From an uncultured Eubacteriales bacterium (lineage in GTDB: Bacteria > Bacillota > Clostridia > Oscillospirales > Acutalibacteraceae), in NCBI GenBank assembly GCA_934463035.1, contig CAKSIG010000009.1, positions 1-41,154 on the forward strand: a DNA stretch of 41,154 nt, read 5' to 3'. The notes beneath the pieces are model-generated. The model searched no databases, had not been told where the DNA came from, and saw only the letters and a list, made by a program, of their open reading frames with translations. This document shows positions 25,541 through 34,316 of the stretch, one piece after another. A program made the position numbers and the translations under genes. Position 1 is the stretch's first letter. Every line of letters begins with the position of its first letter.

Positions 25541-28500
25541 ATGAAAAAACTTTTATCAGCAGCATTGGCATTGACAGTTGCGGTCACTTCTCTTTCTTGC
25601 ACTGTTTTGGGCGGATTTTCCGCAAATGCCGTGCCTACAAATCAGCCCGAAAGCGCCGAAGATTTAGCGGGCAAGTTAGAAATCAATACGCTTGACGATT
25701 TCAAAAATAATTTCAGCTATGCCGACGGCGTTCAGGCACAGCTTGAAGGTGTAGATAACCTTTATTATGTTGACGGCGAAACATCCAATTATTATTGGAA
25801 GGACAACGGCTATACCGCCGCTGTAACCTCGGCAGGCAATAACGGTTACTTCACAGGTGTTGACGAAAGCAACCTCCAAACCGTTAAGTACACGACTGAG
25901 TTTTTAACAGCGGCTAACGGTTACAGCGATTTTAAAATTGACGCAAACGGCAAATCCGTGGTTGAATTTAAACCAGGCGCAACGACAACAGGCGGCGAAC
26001 AGCTTTTAGGATTGCGCCCTACGACAGTAGGCAGTCTGAGAAGTGCCATTGCTTATTACGTTGTACCGTTTGCTGACAGCGAAATATCCGAAGAAACGGT
26101 TTATAACAACGCAGGCACATCTGAACTTGGTACCAAAAATGTTGTTAAGGATTATTACGGAACGGGTAAACATGCCGTTGTTGTTAAAAACACGGCGGCA
26201 ACCAACTATTTTAACGACGGTAATACCTATTATAGTTTGCACATTCCGGTGCAGGATTCAAACGATAAAATTTGTCAGTTTGCCAATATGGATCTTGCAA
26301 ATGTGTGGCTACACAACCTCGGCGGTATGAACGTTAAGGCAAGTCTTACTTTCACTAAGGAAGAGGGCGTATGGTACGCAACAAAGGTTGAGCTTACAGT
26401 AGACGACCTTTGCGGCTTTGCTCCCTATAAGGGATTAAACGGAAAAGCAAGGCTGTATTTCAACGGAAAAGCTGCCCCTTATACGGTAAGCTATACAGGC
26501 AAACAGGAAATAGGAACCTCTCTTAAAGTTCAGCTCCCGACATATTCTAAAAAAATAGGCAAGACAAACGATGCACAGAATAATATGTACCTCAAAAATG
26601 CTTCTATTGAGTATACCGAGGACCCGACATATTATCTTGCCGATTTCAACGCGGCATATACAGCTATGACAGAAGCCGGCATAACCGCCGAAAGCACATC
26701 TATAACCGAAAGTGATTACAACACCTATGTTGCACCCGTTTGGGCAGAGTATAACGCGCTCAATGCGTTTTTAAAGACTTATGCCGATGAAGCTAAGATG
26801 AATACACTTGAAGCAGTTGACTATGTTTATTATGTCGGCGACAAGGCGGACGCTTTCAATGCGGCTTATGACAAGATAAAGGACCTTGACGCGGCATCAA
26901 TGACCTTTGACGAGCTTGCCGCCGTAAAGGCAGATGTTGACGCCTGCCGTGCTGAGTATAACAAGCTCTCGGCTGATATAATCAAATACATTCCGTCTGA
27001 AAAGTTAGCGCAGTTAGTTTCCCTTGAAAACGCATACAACGGTTATGTTGAGCGCAAGGAAAGCGGAACCTTCTATGCTGATTTTGAGGACAACACAGGC
27101 AGCAACGCCGCTCTTTCTACCTACTTCCTTAACAAAACCTTTGAAGAGGGCGCAGAGGACGGAATTACAAAGTCTGTTATTTACGCTAATGCTAACCAAA
27201 ATAATACAAACTTTTGGATTTCAGGTTTTATCCCCGACGCAACCGCCGCTAACGGCTATGCTTCACCGTCTTCAAAGGTAACGGTTAAGGACGGCAAAGC
27301 AACCCAGCTTATAAACAACATTAAAAGCGAAACAAGTATGAGCGATCATAAACGAAACGTTGAGCGCTCTATCCTCACAACCGTTAATAACGATTATCTC
27401 CCGAACGATATTAATAAAATATCCTTCACAGCTGATATATCCGACCTTGGCGATACCGTTACTTCTAAGGAATATATAATTCTCTACGGTATGAACAGGA
27501 ACTTTACAGTAAATAATGCCGAAACAATCAGGAATTATACCGACGCTCCTGTATTCGGAACAGCCGTTAATATAGATAAGGACGGTAACGTTACCTTCGG
27601 CGTTGCTTATTATACGTTTGAAACCTCTAAGTATGATTCAAGCGTTCGCTTAAATCACATAGTAACGAATTATGGCGGAAACAACGGCATAATCAGCACG
27701 GGAAACAGCGCTGTTGCAAATACAAACGTCACAAAACCCGGCGATTTCTCAACTAAGACCGTTGACGTTTCAAGCGGTAAATTCAATCTTGAAATTTCGT
27801 TTGCTCCGTATACTTTCACTACCAGCAAAAACGTTTATGCTACCACCTCGTGCTATGTTCCCACCTATACTATGGTAGACGGCGCAGGCAATAAGCTCGT
27901 AGGCACTCCTTATAAGTATCCGTGGGCTTATGACGATAATAACGGAAGAAGATGGAACGCAAATATATTTGTAACCGATATATACGGTGTTGCTTTCAGT
28001 CTTAAAACAGAAAACGCAGCTGCAACCAAGCAGGAGCTTGTTCTTGACGATATTTACGTTCAGGGCAACGGCGCAAACGCTGTAACAGGCGCTACAATAC
28101 TTAATAACAGCACACCGAGCAAACAGGACCTTAGATTCAACGCTACTTTAAGCGAGAGCGATTATCTTAAAAACGAGGGCTACACCGTTGCAGGCTACGG
28201 CGCGGTTGCCGCAGTTGAAGGTCTGTTCCAAAACGCAAACCTCTCCGAGCTTACGGTAGAAGCCGCTGAGGCGTTGGGCGCAGGTAAAGCATTCAAGTAC
28301 GAAAAGGAAGCGAATACAGTTCCGTCAAGTCTGGGCGTTGTACTCGGCAATTCCGCAGCCGTTAAGGGCGGCATAGGCTTGCAGTACCGCGTAAGAGTAT
28401 ATGTAAAATACGTCAATAGCGCAAGCGGGGACGTAAAGTACGTTTACTCAACCAACCGCGCCGAGGGACTTATGGAAAACGGTCAGCACGTTCGCAGCGT

Positions 28501-28723
28501 TTATTCAACCGCGAAGGCTATCGCAAACTACGTTAAGTCGTCAGGCAGCGCAACCTACGCTTCATTAGGCGAAGGTAACGAGACGGCGTTTGAAACAGCT
28601 ATTACAAACATAATTGCAGGCGCTAAGTCAACCGAAAAACAGACTGTCGGAACGGAGCTTGACAACGGAACTATTCTGCTGTCATTCACTTCCGAAAACG
28701 CCGGAATTATCAAAGGCAATTAA
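25541..28723 (+). CDS. large secreted protein of unknown function
   Basis: 1060 aa. Signal peptide MKKLLSAALALTVAVTSLSC with cleavage after FSANA. The N-terminal 360 residues are beta-rich, residues about 365-510 are helical (repeated A-Y-x-x-L/M patterns, as in surface-protein spacer helices), and residues 515-830 are again beta-rich (TFYADFEDNTGS begins a LamG-like segment; VLDDIYVQG ends it). The last 200 residues include LRFNATLSES and YVKYVNSASGDVKYVYSTNR, a pattern I have seen only in clostridial hypothetical surface proteins. No enzyme motif, sortase signal, dockerin or membrane anchor is visible. Confidence 0.6.
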   Translation: MKKLLSAALALTVAVTSLSCTVLGGFSANAVPTNQPESAEDLAGKLEINTLDDFKNNFSYADGVQAQLEGVDNLYYVDGETSNYYWKDNGYTAAVTSAGNNGYFTGVDESNLQTVKYTTEFLTAANGYSDFKIDANGKSVVEFKPGATTTGGEQLLGLRPTTVGSLRSAIAYYVVPFADSEISEETVYNNAGTSELGTKNVVKDYYGTGKHAVVVKNTAATNYFNDGNTYYSLHIPVQDSNDKICQFANMDLANVWLHNLGGMNVKASLTFTKEEGVWYATKVELTVDDLCGFAPYKGLNGKARLYFNGKAAPYTVSYTGKQEIGTSLKVQLPTYSKKIGKTNDAQNNMYLKNASIEYTEDPTYYLADFNAAYTAMTEAGITAESTSITESDYNTYVAPVWAEYNALNAFLKTYADEAKMNTLEAVDYVYYVGDKADAFNAAYDKIKDLDAASMTFDELAAVKADVDACRAEYNKLSADIIKYIPSEKLAQLVSLENAYNGYVERKESGTFYADFEDNTGSNAALSTYFLNKTFEEGAEDGITKSVIYANANQNNTNFWISGFIPDATAANGYASPSSKVTVKDGKATQLINNIKSETSMSDHKRNVERSILTTVNNDYLPNDINKISFTADISDLGDTVTSKEYIILYGMNRNFTVNNAETIRNYTDAPVFGTAVNIDKDGNVTFGVAYYTFETSKYDSSVRLNHIVTNYGGNNGIISTGNSAVANTNVTKPGDFSTKTVDVSSGKFNLEISFAPYTFTTSKNVYATTSCYVPTYTMVDGAGNKLVGTPYKYPWAYDDNNGRRWNANIFVTDIYGVAFSLKTENAAATKQELVLDDIYVQGNGANAVTGATILNNSTPSKQDLRFNATLSESDYLKNEGYTVAGYGAVAAVEGLFQNANLSELTVEAAEALGAGKAFKYEKEANTVPSSLGVVLGNSAAVKGGIGLQYRVRVYVKYVNSASGDVKYVYSTNRAEGLMENGQHVRSVYSTAKAIANYVKSSGSATYASLGEGNETAFETAITNIIAGAKSTEKQTVGTELDNGTILLSFTSENAGIIKGN

Positions 28724-28742
28724 TTAAGGGAGGATATAGAAA

Positions 28743-28880
28743 ATGAAGAAAGAATATCTCAGCCCTATGTTGGAATATACGGAAAGGTGCAACACGAACC
28801 GTATATGCAACGATGAAGACGAAATAGTTACCATAGACGTAAGCGGCGTAACTAATGAAGATTACGGATATACGGATTAA
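28743..28880 (+). CDS. 45-aa acidic peptide
   Basis: The ORF begins MKKEYLSPMLEYTERCNTNR after the strong RBS AAGGGAGGA (8 bases). It carries two Cys (20 and 26) and an acidic C-terminal half ending NEDYGYTD. It has no signal peptide. Small MKKEY-x-xP-type peptides of 45-60 aa are common near secreted or dockerin proteins in gut clostridia, and their role is unknown. The neighbours show no RiPP maturase, so a modified-peptide role is unsupported. It lies between two secreted-protein genes of the operon. Confidence 0.6.
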   Translation: MKKEYLSPMLEYTERCNTNRICNDEDEIVTIDVSGVTNEDYGYTD

Positions 28881-28881
28881 T

Positions 28882-28922
28882 CCCGCTATTCGGGCGTTTT
28901 GGGCGGCGGGTTTATCCCGCCG
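28882..28922 (+). other. two intergenic stem-loops before the dockerin gene
   Basis: CCCG-CTATT-CGGG (followed by CGTTTT) and CGGCGGG-TTTAT-CCCGCCG (28904-28922) lie back to back. The first could be a weak terminator. The second has no T run and looks like an mRNA-stabilising or processing stem. Confidence 0.55.
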
Positions 28923-28963
28923 CACGAAAGCGCATATTTCCCTAAAAAAGGAGGGCATCGTTA

Positions 28964-31900
28964 ATGCATAAAAAAGGCTTACGGTACGCAGGCTTACTGC
29001 TTAGTGCGATATTAGTTATTTCAGCCGCTTTTGTTCCCAACTATGCGGCAGATACGCCCGCGCAAAGAAGCGTGCCGTCTGCTGATTATATTGTCGGCAG
29101 CGAGGACGACGGCAGCACGGTCGATACCGCACTTAAAAGCAAGATTGCTTCCGACAATCTTGTTGAACTCGATTTTACATCGGGCACCGTTACCGATGAA
29201 ACCGTCAACAAGCTGCTTGTTGAGAACAATGCCTTTTATGATGAAAGCTGTGACAAGTTTAAAAGAAACGTTTCGCTCACAAGCGGCGGATTAAGACTTT
29301 TTAACTACTACAACTTCAATCAAGGCTCAACACTCAGCAACGATGATATAAAATCAAATGCCAAAATGCAGTATTCGCTGAGAAGCGACTACGTTGCGGG
29401 CGATATAGACGCCATTGATATGGTAGTCAACGTTCCGTATCTGCCCTATGAAAGCAGTTCGGAAAATATGGTAAACGCTTTTTTCCGTTCCGCGTTTTAC
29501 GTGTGGTACGGCAAAAACGAATCGGGCGAGCTTATCGGCGCGAGGATAGGACGTGACAAAACGGGCTATTCTATGTATAGCTGTAAGCTGAATCCCGAAA
29601 CAGGCACCTACACGCAGTCAACCAACGAAAGGGTTGCCGCGGTAACGGGCGAAAAAATCCACGTTTATATCTCTTATATATTCAACTATGACGACGGCGT
29701 TTATCAGGTCTGCGTTTATGCGGGCGGAATTGACGCTGACGGCAAGGAAACTATTGAGAACGCAAAGTATACGCCGAACACGGCTTCAATACACGCAAAG
29801 CCGTTTGTCAATCTTACAGAGCGTACCTTTGCTATGAGCTGTTCAACGCTTAACAGGGACAAAGATAAGTTCGATGCCTATGTTGAAAAGCTCGATATAG
29901 GCTTTGACGACGGCTATGATCAGGAAACCGAGTTCAAGGACAGCTTTAAAATGGCGCTCAATCTTGAAGAAAGCACACTTTCTTATCAGGATAAGTCGTT
30001 TATAGAGGCGGCTGTCGCCAAATATGAAACCTTACCCGTAAGGGAAAAGGGACTTTTTAAGAGAATGTACCTTAAATGGCAGGATTTCCTTAAAAAGATT
30101 GACGAATACGAAGCGGCGGGTCAGCTTGATAACGAGCTTGTCCGCGCGGAAAACAATTATGCCTCGCTGAGCGACGATCTGTCTTCAACAGGCTACCGCC
30201 GCTTTTACAACGTAGGCAGCGAATCAAACCCGACAAGGCTTGAAACGGTTTATGACGACGAGCTGGGCAAGAACGTTATAAAGGTTCGCTCAACCGCGAC
30301 CTATGTTCCTAAAACCTATGCGGTGCCTTACAATTGGCAGTCAAACGTTGTAACCTTTAAGACCAAAATAGAGGGTGAGTTCCAAGACCTCAACAACGGG
30401 TGGACATTTTATCCGTGGTACGTTGACTCTAACAACTACGCGTCCCTTTATTTCACCGTTGCAAAAGACGGAACGATAAGACGGCTCTACCGCTCGGTAA
30501 AGGACGGCACGCAGATCACCGCCACGGGTCATATGGCATTGAAAACAGCGATAGACCCAAGGAAGTGGTATGACGTAAGCATTGCCGTCAACGGCAACAA
30601 CGTTATAATAAACTTCTCGCAGGAGGGCGTTGAAGACCCCTGCACCTTCGGTTATTCTTTGCCGTCTACCCGCGCGGCGTTCGCCTTTGGCGGCTGTAAG
30701 GGCGATGTGCCTGCCGCAAAGACCGACCCCGATACGGGTAAGACTATTTGGTACAACAAGGATGCGGCAATTTATTACGCCGACCTTAATATGACGCTTG
30801 AAAAGAGCAGTTATGTACCCGACGGCGTAAACACCAAGATTACCGCCTATTACACGGGCAACACCGAGGTTGACGGCGGCGATATAGTATCGGTTATAGG
30901 CGAGGACCTTTATAACACCGTCTCTGCCGTTAAAATTGCAAGAGTACCCGATCAGGTAAACGTAAACGGTACGTCATATCTCAGCGAAACCCATTATGAC
31001 AAGGGTTCAAGGCGTTCCGACGTTGCCGATTACCAATTCAGCTATTACACGGCGCTTGACAACAATTTAAGCGGCAACTATATGTCCTCAACCGCGGGTT
31101 GGGATTGGAAGGATACGTCTATCCTCCAATACACCGAAAATTCTCTGAATTTTGCCGTTCCGTCCGAATTTGAGCGCGGCGTATATGCCGTAAGGCTCTG
31201 CGGAAGAAACAGCTACAATGAGGATATAATACTCTATCTCAACAACGCCGATTTGGATTACTATGTCGGCGACGAGGGCACAACCGCCACGCCGGGCGGA
31301 CAGCTTCAAATAATAGGCAAGGCAACCGTTCTTAACAGCGAAAAGATGTATGTCCAGCTGCGTGGCAAGGGCGGCACATATACCTATTATCCGCAAGAAG
31401 GTGACACGCCGAACGGTGATAAACGCGTTACCGTTGACAGCAAATATTCGGTAATAATAAATCTTCCCAACAGTATCAAAAAGGGCGATTATGAATTGAC
31501 CGTCTATAACGGATACGGTGACTCAACCTGTATTTCCGAACCGTTAAAGGTAACAATAGGCGATTCGCCAAAGGCTTCGTGGCCTGATTACACCGTTAAT
31601 GTTGCCGACCTCGGCGCTACGGGCGATCAAAACCAAAACGCTACTCCGTATTTTGTAACGGCTCTTACATTGCTTGCCGAGCACGGCGGCGGAACGCTTT
31701 ACATTCCTGCGGGCTATTTCAAGCTGATGCATTCGCTCGTAATACCCGAAAACGTCACCGTAAAGGGTGCTGGAATGGAAAGAACTTATATAGTAATAAT
31801 TCCGCTTCATTATGATTTGGGCGAACTGCCTATGTACCACTTTGCGTATACGGGCAATGTCAGCTTTGAGGAATTTTCGATCCTCGGCTCCCGCGCGGGC

Positions 31901-33730
31901 AGAGTTTTCGGCTGTTACGCAACAAAGGACACCGAAAACGTGCATTGGAAGAATATCCGCTATCAGAAGTGGACCTTCACAGGCGCGCCGACAAGCGCGG
32001 CTGACGGTTCGGGTACATTGCTTTACGGCTACACCGCAAACGAAGTATACGCAATGCTCGTTTCGGAACAGCGTACCTGCCAAAGCGGATTCTTCTACTA
32101 CAATAAATTTGTGAAGATTGACAACTGGCGTGCCGACGGATTGGATATTTATTCGGTTGGCCCTGTTAATCTTTCAACCCCCGCTTATTACGGCGGTCTT
32201 CGCAACGGCGGAATTATGAATTCCAAAATAGAAGTTGCTGGTTCGTCATTCTTCTCAATGACGGGCAGTAATTTCATTTATTCCAATAATGAATACAACA
32301 GCGTCGGTCAGTCGGCAAACGGCGACAATGTTTACTATTCGCACAACAGCTTCGGAAATATGCCGAACAACAACCACGAAATTTCCGTTGCTGATGAGGG
32401 ACTCACCTACGGCGCCGATCTCAGCGGTGTTATAACCCCGTTTGAGGGCGACTCAACAGGCAGATATTTTACTATCAACAAGAATTTCAACCGCGGAGTG
32501 CTTGTCGGTGCTTCTATTGATGTTGTCGCGGGAAAGGGTCTCGGTCAAACGAGAAAAATCGTCTACAACGAGGGCAACGTTATTCAGGTGGATAACGCGT
32601 TTGAAGTTTCGCCTACGGCAAACTCCAATATAATCATAGCGGGCAGAAAAAATTATTTCGTCACCGAAAACTATTTCCACGACGCGTCCTCTCCGATTGC
32701 GTTCTTCGGAAACGGTATGGATATTATTCACGACAACAATGAATACGATGAAATGATTGACTGCGCTTTCTGGGCGCGCAACAGTATGGTTATATGGTAT
32801 TTGAGCGTAACGAACGGCAACTTCCACGATCCCAAGGCTTACCACACGGTCGGCTTTGGCGACCAAACGGGCAAGAACTCGCTGTATTTCTATTGCTCGG
32901 GCGTTGACGGTCACCGCGGTTCCGTTGTAAGGGACAACAGCTTTGACGGATATGTATTCCAGATAGATCAGCCTACTACTCAGTCTTTAAAGGATACAAT
33001 TATTCAGGACAACACTTTTAAAAACGTTGTCGGACGCAGTGCCTGCGCTGTGCCTAACTCAAAGTCGGTTAACGGCGTTATTTACAGCAACAATATGTTC
33101 TATGAATGTGATAACGGCTATTCGACAACCGTTACAAACGGCTTCAACAGGCAGGGCTCAAAGCGCCTTATGATTTTGGGGACCACGCTTACCAACCGCA
33201 TTGCGGGCGACGTAAACTTTGACGGTGTTGTAACCCTCAAAGACGCAACGCTTATCAAGTATTACGTGTTGGGATTGGTCGAGCTTGACGACGACCATCT
33301 TGCCGTTGCCGACGTCTACAAGGACAGGGGCACGGTTCACGTAGATATGAAGGACGCCACAACAATTCGCAAGTATGTTCTCGGATTAATTCCGTCGCTT
33401 GAAAATGTTGACGTTGACTCGTCCTCATATAATCCTCCCGATTATTCCGACGATTCTTCAAGCGATTCATCATCGGAGGATACGTCTTCGGGCGGAACTT
33501 CCTCGGGTGATACTTCGTCAGGAGGAACATCATCGGGCGGTACCTCGTCGGGCGGCAGTTCCTCAGGAGGAACGTCATCAGGAGGCAGCTCCTCTGGCGG
33601 TTCATCTTCATCAGGTTCTTCCTCCGGCGGCTCGTCTTCGGGCGGCTCCTCATCAGGGGGAAATTCAAGCACCGTCATTATCGGCGGCGACTCAAGCTCA
33701 TCAGGAAGCTGGATAGGCGGCAACTGGTAA
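28964..33730 (+). CDS. secreted beta-helix protein with dockerin and Ser/Gly tail
   Basis: 1588 aa. Signal peptide 1-29. Two LamG-like beta-sandwich regions (about 45-310 and 390-640) are split by a helical spacer (YETLPVREKGLFKRMYLKWQ). From residue about 875 a pectate-lyase-superfamily right-handed beta-helix runs to about 1410: VADLGATGDQNQNATPYFVT, GGGTLYIPAGYF, then VTVKGAGMERT. Residues about 1413-1480 form a type-I-like dockerin, with repeat one GDVNFDGVVTLKDATLIKYY and a degenerate repeat two (ADVYKDRGTVHVDMKDAT) with altered Ca2+ loop. The last 105 residues are a Ser/Gly/Asp tail ending SWIGGNW. The glycan target is unknown. The likely partner is the cohesin-like protein at 22017. 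Confidence 0.82.
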   Translation: MHKKGLRYAGLLLSAILVISAAFVPNYAADTPAQRSVPSADYIVGSEDDGSTVDTALKSKIASDNLVELDFTSGTVTDETVNKLLVENNAFYDESCDKFKRNVSLTSGGLRLFNYYNFNQGSTLSNDDIKSNAKMQYSLRSDYVAGDIDAIDMVVNVPYLPYESSSENMVNAFFRSAFYVWYGKNESGELIGARIGRDKTGYSMYSCKLNPETGTYTQSTNERVAAVTGEKIHVYISYIFNYDDGVYQVCVYAGGIDADGKETIENAKYTPNTASIHAKPFVNLTERTFAMSCSTLNRDKDKFDAYVEKLDIGFDDGYDQETEFKDSFKMALNLEESTLSYQDKSFIEAAVAKYETLPVREKGLFKRMYLKWQDFLKKIDEYEAAGQLDNELVRAENNYASLSDDLSSTGYRRFYNVGSESNPTRLETVYDDELGKNVIKVRSTATYVPKTYAVPYNWQSNVVTFKTKIEGEFQDLNNGWTFYPWYVDSNNYASLYFTVAKDGTIRRLYRSVKDGTQITATGHMALKTAIDPRKWYDVSIAVNGNNVIINFSQEGVEDPCTFGYSLPSTRAAFAFGGCKGDVPAAKTDPDTGKTIWYNKDAAIYYADLNMTLEKSSYVPDGVNTKITAYYTGNTEVDGGDIVSVIGEDLYNTVSAVKIARVPDQVNVNGTSYLSETHYDKGSRRSDVADYQFSYYTALDNNLSGNYMSSTAGWDWKDTSILQYTENSLNFAVPSEFERGVYAVRLCGRNSYNEDIILYLNNADLDYYVGDEGTTATPGGQLQIIGKATVLNSEKMYVQLRGKGGTYTYYPQEGDTPNGDKRVTVDSKYSVIINLPNSIKKGDYELTVYNGYGDSTCISEPLKVTIGDSPKASWPDYTVNVADLGATGDQNQNATPYFVTALTLLAEHGGGTLYIPAGYFKLMHSLVIPENVTVKGAGMERTYIVIIPLHYDLGELPMYHFAYTGNVSFEEFSILGSRAGRVFGCYATKDTENVHWKNIRYQKWTFTGAPTSAADGSGTLLYGYTANEVYAMLVSEQRTCQSGFFYYNKFVKIDNWRADGLDIYSVGPVNLSTPAYYGGLRNGGIMNSKIEVAGSSFFSMTGSNFIYSNNEYNSVGQSANGDNVYYSHNSFGNMPNNNHEISVADEGLTYGADLSGVITPFEGDSTGRYFTINKNFNRGVLVGASIDVVAGKGLGQTRKIVYNEGNVIQVDNAFEVSPTANSNIIIAGRKNYFVTENYFHDASSPIAFFGNGMDIIHDNNEYDEMIDCAFWARNSMVIWYLSVTNGNFHDPKAYHTVGFGDQTGKNSLYFYCSGVDGHRGSVVRDNSFDGYVFQIDQPTTQSLKDTIIQDNTFKNVVGRSACAVPNSKSVNGVIYSNNMFYECDNGYSTTVTNGFNRQGSKRLMILGTTLTNRIAGDVNFDGVVTLKDATLIKYYVLGLVELDDDHLAVADVYKDRGTVHVDMKDATTIRKYVLGLIPSLENVDVDSSSYNPPDYSDDSSSDSSSEDTSSGGTSSGDTSSGGTSSGGTSSGGSSSGGTSSGGSSSGGSSSSGSSSGGSSSGGSSSGGNSSTVIIGGDSSSSGSWIGGNW
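33184..33420 (+). other. dockerin domain (two repeats)
   Basis: Repeat one keeps the canonical Ca2+ loop Asp-Val-Asn-Phe-Asp-Gly with Asp at position 12 of the loop, then helix ATLIKYYVLGL. Repeat two has DVYKDRGTVHVDMKD, with Lys for the usual Gly and an insertion, then ATTIRKYVLGL. The near-identical helix pairs (IKYYVLGL / IRKYVLGL) show the internal symmetry expected of dockerins. Confidence 0.85.
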
Positions 33731-33783
33731 CAGCGCAAGCCTTTCAGTCCTCTAAAATACCGAGCTTGTAATTAACAATTCAA

Positions 33784-33828
33784 AAAAATTCTCCGATGCA
33801 AGTTTTACCCTGAGTCGGAGAATTTTTA
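33784..33828 (+). terminator. terminator of the transport/surface operon
   Basis: The 12-bp stem AAAATTCTCCGA (33785-33796) with TCGGAGAATTTT (33815-33826) and an 18-base loop is followed by T-rich sequence. Confidence 0.75.
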
Positions 33829-33842
33829 TTATGTATAATGAA

Positions 33843-34005
33843 ATATTGCTGTGCAATATGAAATAATCCTGACGGATTATAAAATATTTTGCCTTGCGGC
33901 AAAATGTGAAATAAAATTCGTTCTTTAATATGCCGTAGGCATATTTCATATTTTGTGAAGCTAAATATTTCATATCAAAGATATTTCACTCGTTCCGCAG
34001 GAACG
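33843..34005. repeat. array of seven small palindromes linked by GAAATA/ATTTCA
   Basis: Successive stems are ATATTGC-TGT-GCAATAT, TAATCC-TGAC-GGATTA, ATTTTGCC-TTGC-GGCAAAAT, AATATGCC-GTA-GGCATATT, an imperfect ATATTTTG/CTAAATAT, ATATC-AAA-GATAT and CGTTCC-GCA-GGAACG. The linkers are variants of GAAATA or ATTTCA. No coding potential. It resembles the palindromic intergenic arrays of clostridia of unknown function. Confidence 0.75.
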
Positions 34006-34015
34006 AATTTCATTG

Positions 34016-34048
34016 AAAAAAGGACTTAGCATACGCTAAGTCCTTTTT
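34016..34048. terminator. bidirectional terminator-like hairpin
   Basis: A perfect stem AGGACTTAGC-ATAC-GCTAAGTCCT is flanked by A and T runs. Confidence 0.75.
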
Positions 34049-34050
34049 CC

Positions 34051-34070
34051 TTGGCGGAGAGAAGGGGATT
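34051..34070 (-). repeat. 20-bp copy of the tRNA-Ser 3' end
   Basis: TTGGCGGAGAGAAGGGGATT is identical to 34225-34244, the acceptor and T-stem end of the tRNA-Ser fragment. After it the sequence departs (TTGTCTCGGC). It may be the scar of an earlier insertion at the same tRNA. Confidence 0.7.
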
Positions 34071-34122
34071 TTGTCTCGGCACTGCCGTGCCTATCGCCTC
34101 GCTTTCGCTCGTTGCCGCGGCT

Positions 34123-34150
34123 AAAAAACAGTCCGCCGGACTGTTTTTTT
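34123..34150. terminator. hairpin with flanking A/T runs
   Basis: ACAGTCC-GCC-GGACTGT with six A before and seven T after. It lies between the two tRNA-Ser-like repeats in a block with no gene. Confidence 0.65.
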
Positions 34151-34179
34151 ACGCCTTGTTCGAATCCCCCGAAATCGCA

Positions 34180-34221
34180 TATAAAAATAAAGAACAGCAA
34201 ACTGCTAAAAGTCTGCTGTTC
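34180..34221 (-). terminator. native terminator of tRNA-Ser
   Basis: On the minus strand GAACAGCA ... TGCTGTTC forms a stem (34221-34214 with 34199-34192) with inner ACT/AGT pairs and a T-rich tail. It follows the tRNA-Ser 3' end by 5 bases, so the left flank looks like the original host sequence. Confidence 0.7.
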
Positions 34222-34225
34222 AAAT

Positions 34226-34289
34226 TGGCGGAGAGAAGGGGATTCGAACCCCTGAACGGGTATTAGCCGTTACACGATTTCCAATCACG
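34226..34289 (-). other. displaced 3' half of tRNA-Ser(GGA) = attachment site
   Basis: On the minus strand the sequence runs from an anticodon arm with loop TTGGAAA (anticodon GGA), through a long variable arm and T arm (AGGGGTTCGAATCCCCT), to acceptor TCTCTCC, discriminator G and encoded CCA. The 5' half is absent: beyond the anticodon loop the sequence is unrelated and the anticodon stem pairs only with wobbles. This is the usual footprint of an element inserted in a tRNA anticodon loop. The intact gene should lie at the element's far end, outside the window. Confidence 0.8.
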
Positions 34290-34316
34290 AAAAAACAGCG
34301 TATTAAAGGCGTTTGG

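Noticed and set aside
25541..25640. Lipoprotein signal in the 1060-aa protein (SLSC)
   Set aside because: The residues before Cys do not fit a lipobox, while FSANA is a good signal peptidase I site.
28743..28880. RiPP precursor
   Set aside because: No maturase, protease or dedicated exporter is nearby and there is no clear leader-core boundary.
33255..33738. Antisense frames rich in Pro/Glu or Arg opposite the Ser/Gly tail
   Set aside because: They are produced by the low-complexity tail of the dockerin protein and have no RBS.
34051..34266. 71-codon frame across the tRNA-Ser repeats
   Set aside because: Its codons are the antisense of tRNA-Ser and of terminator hairpins; no RBS.
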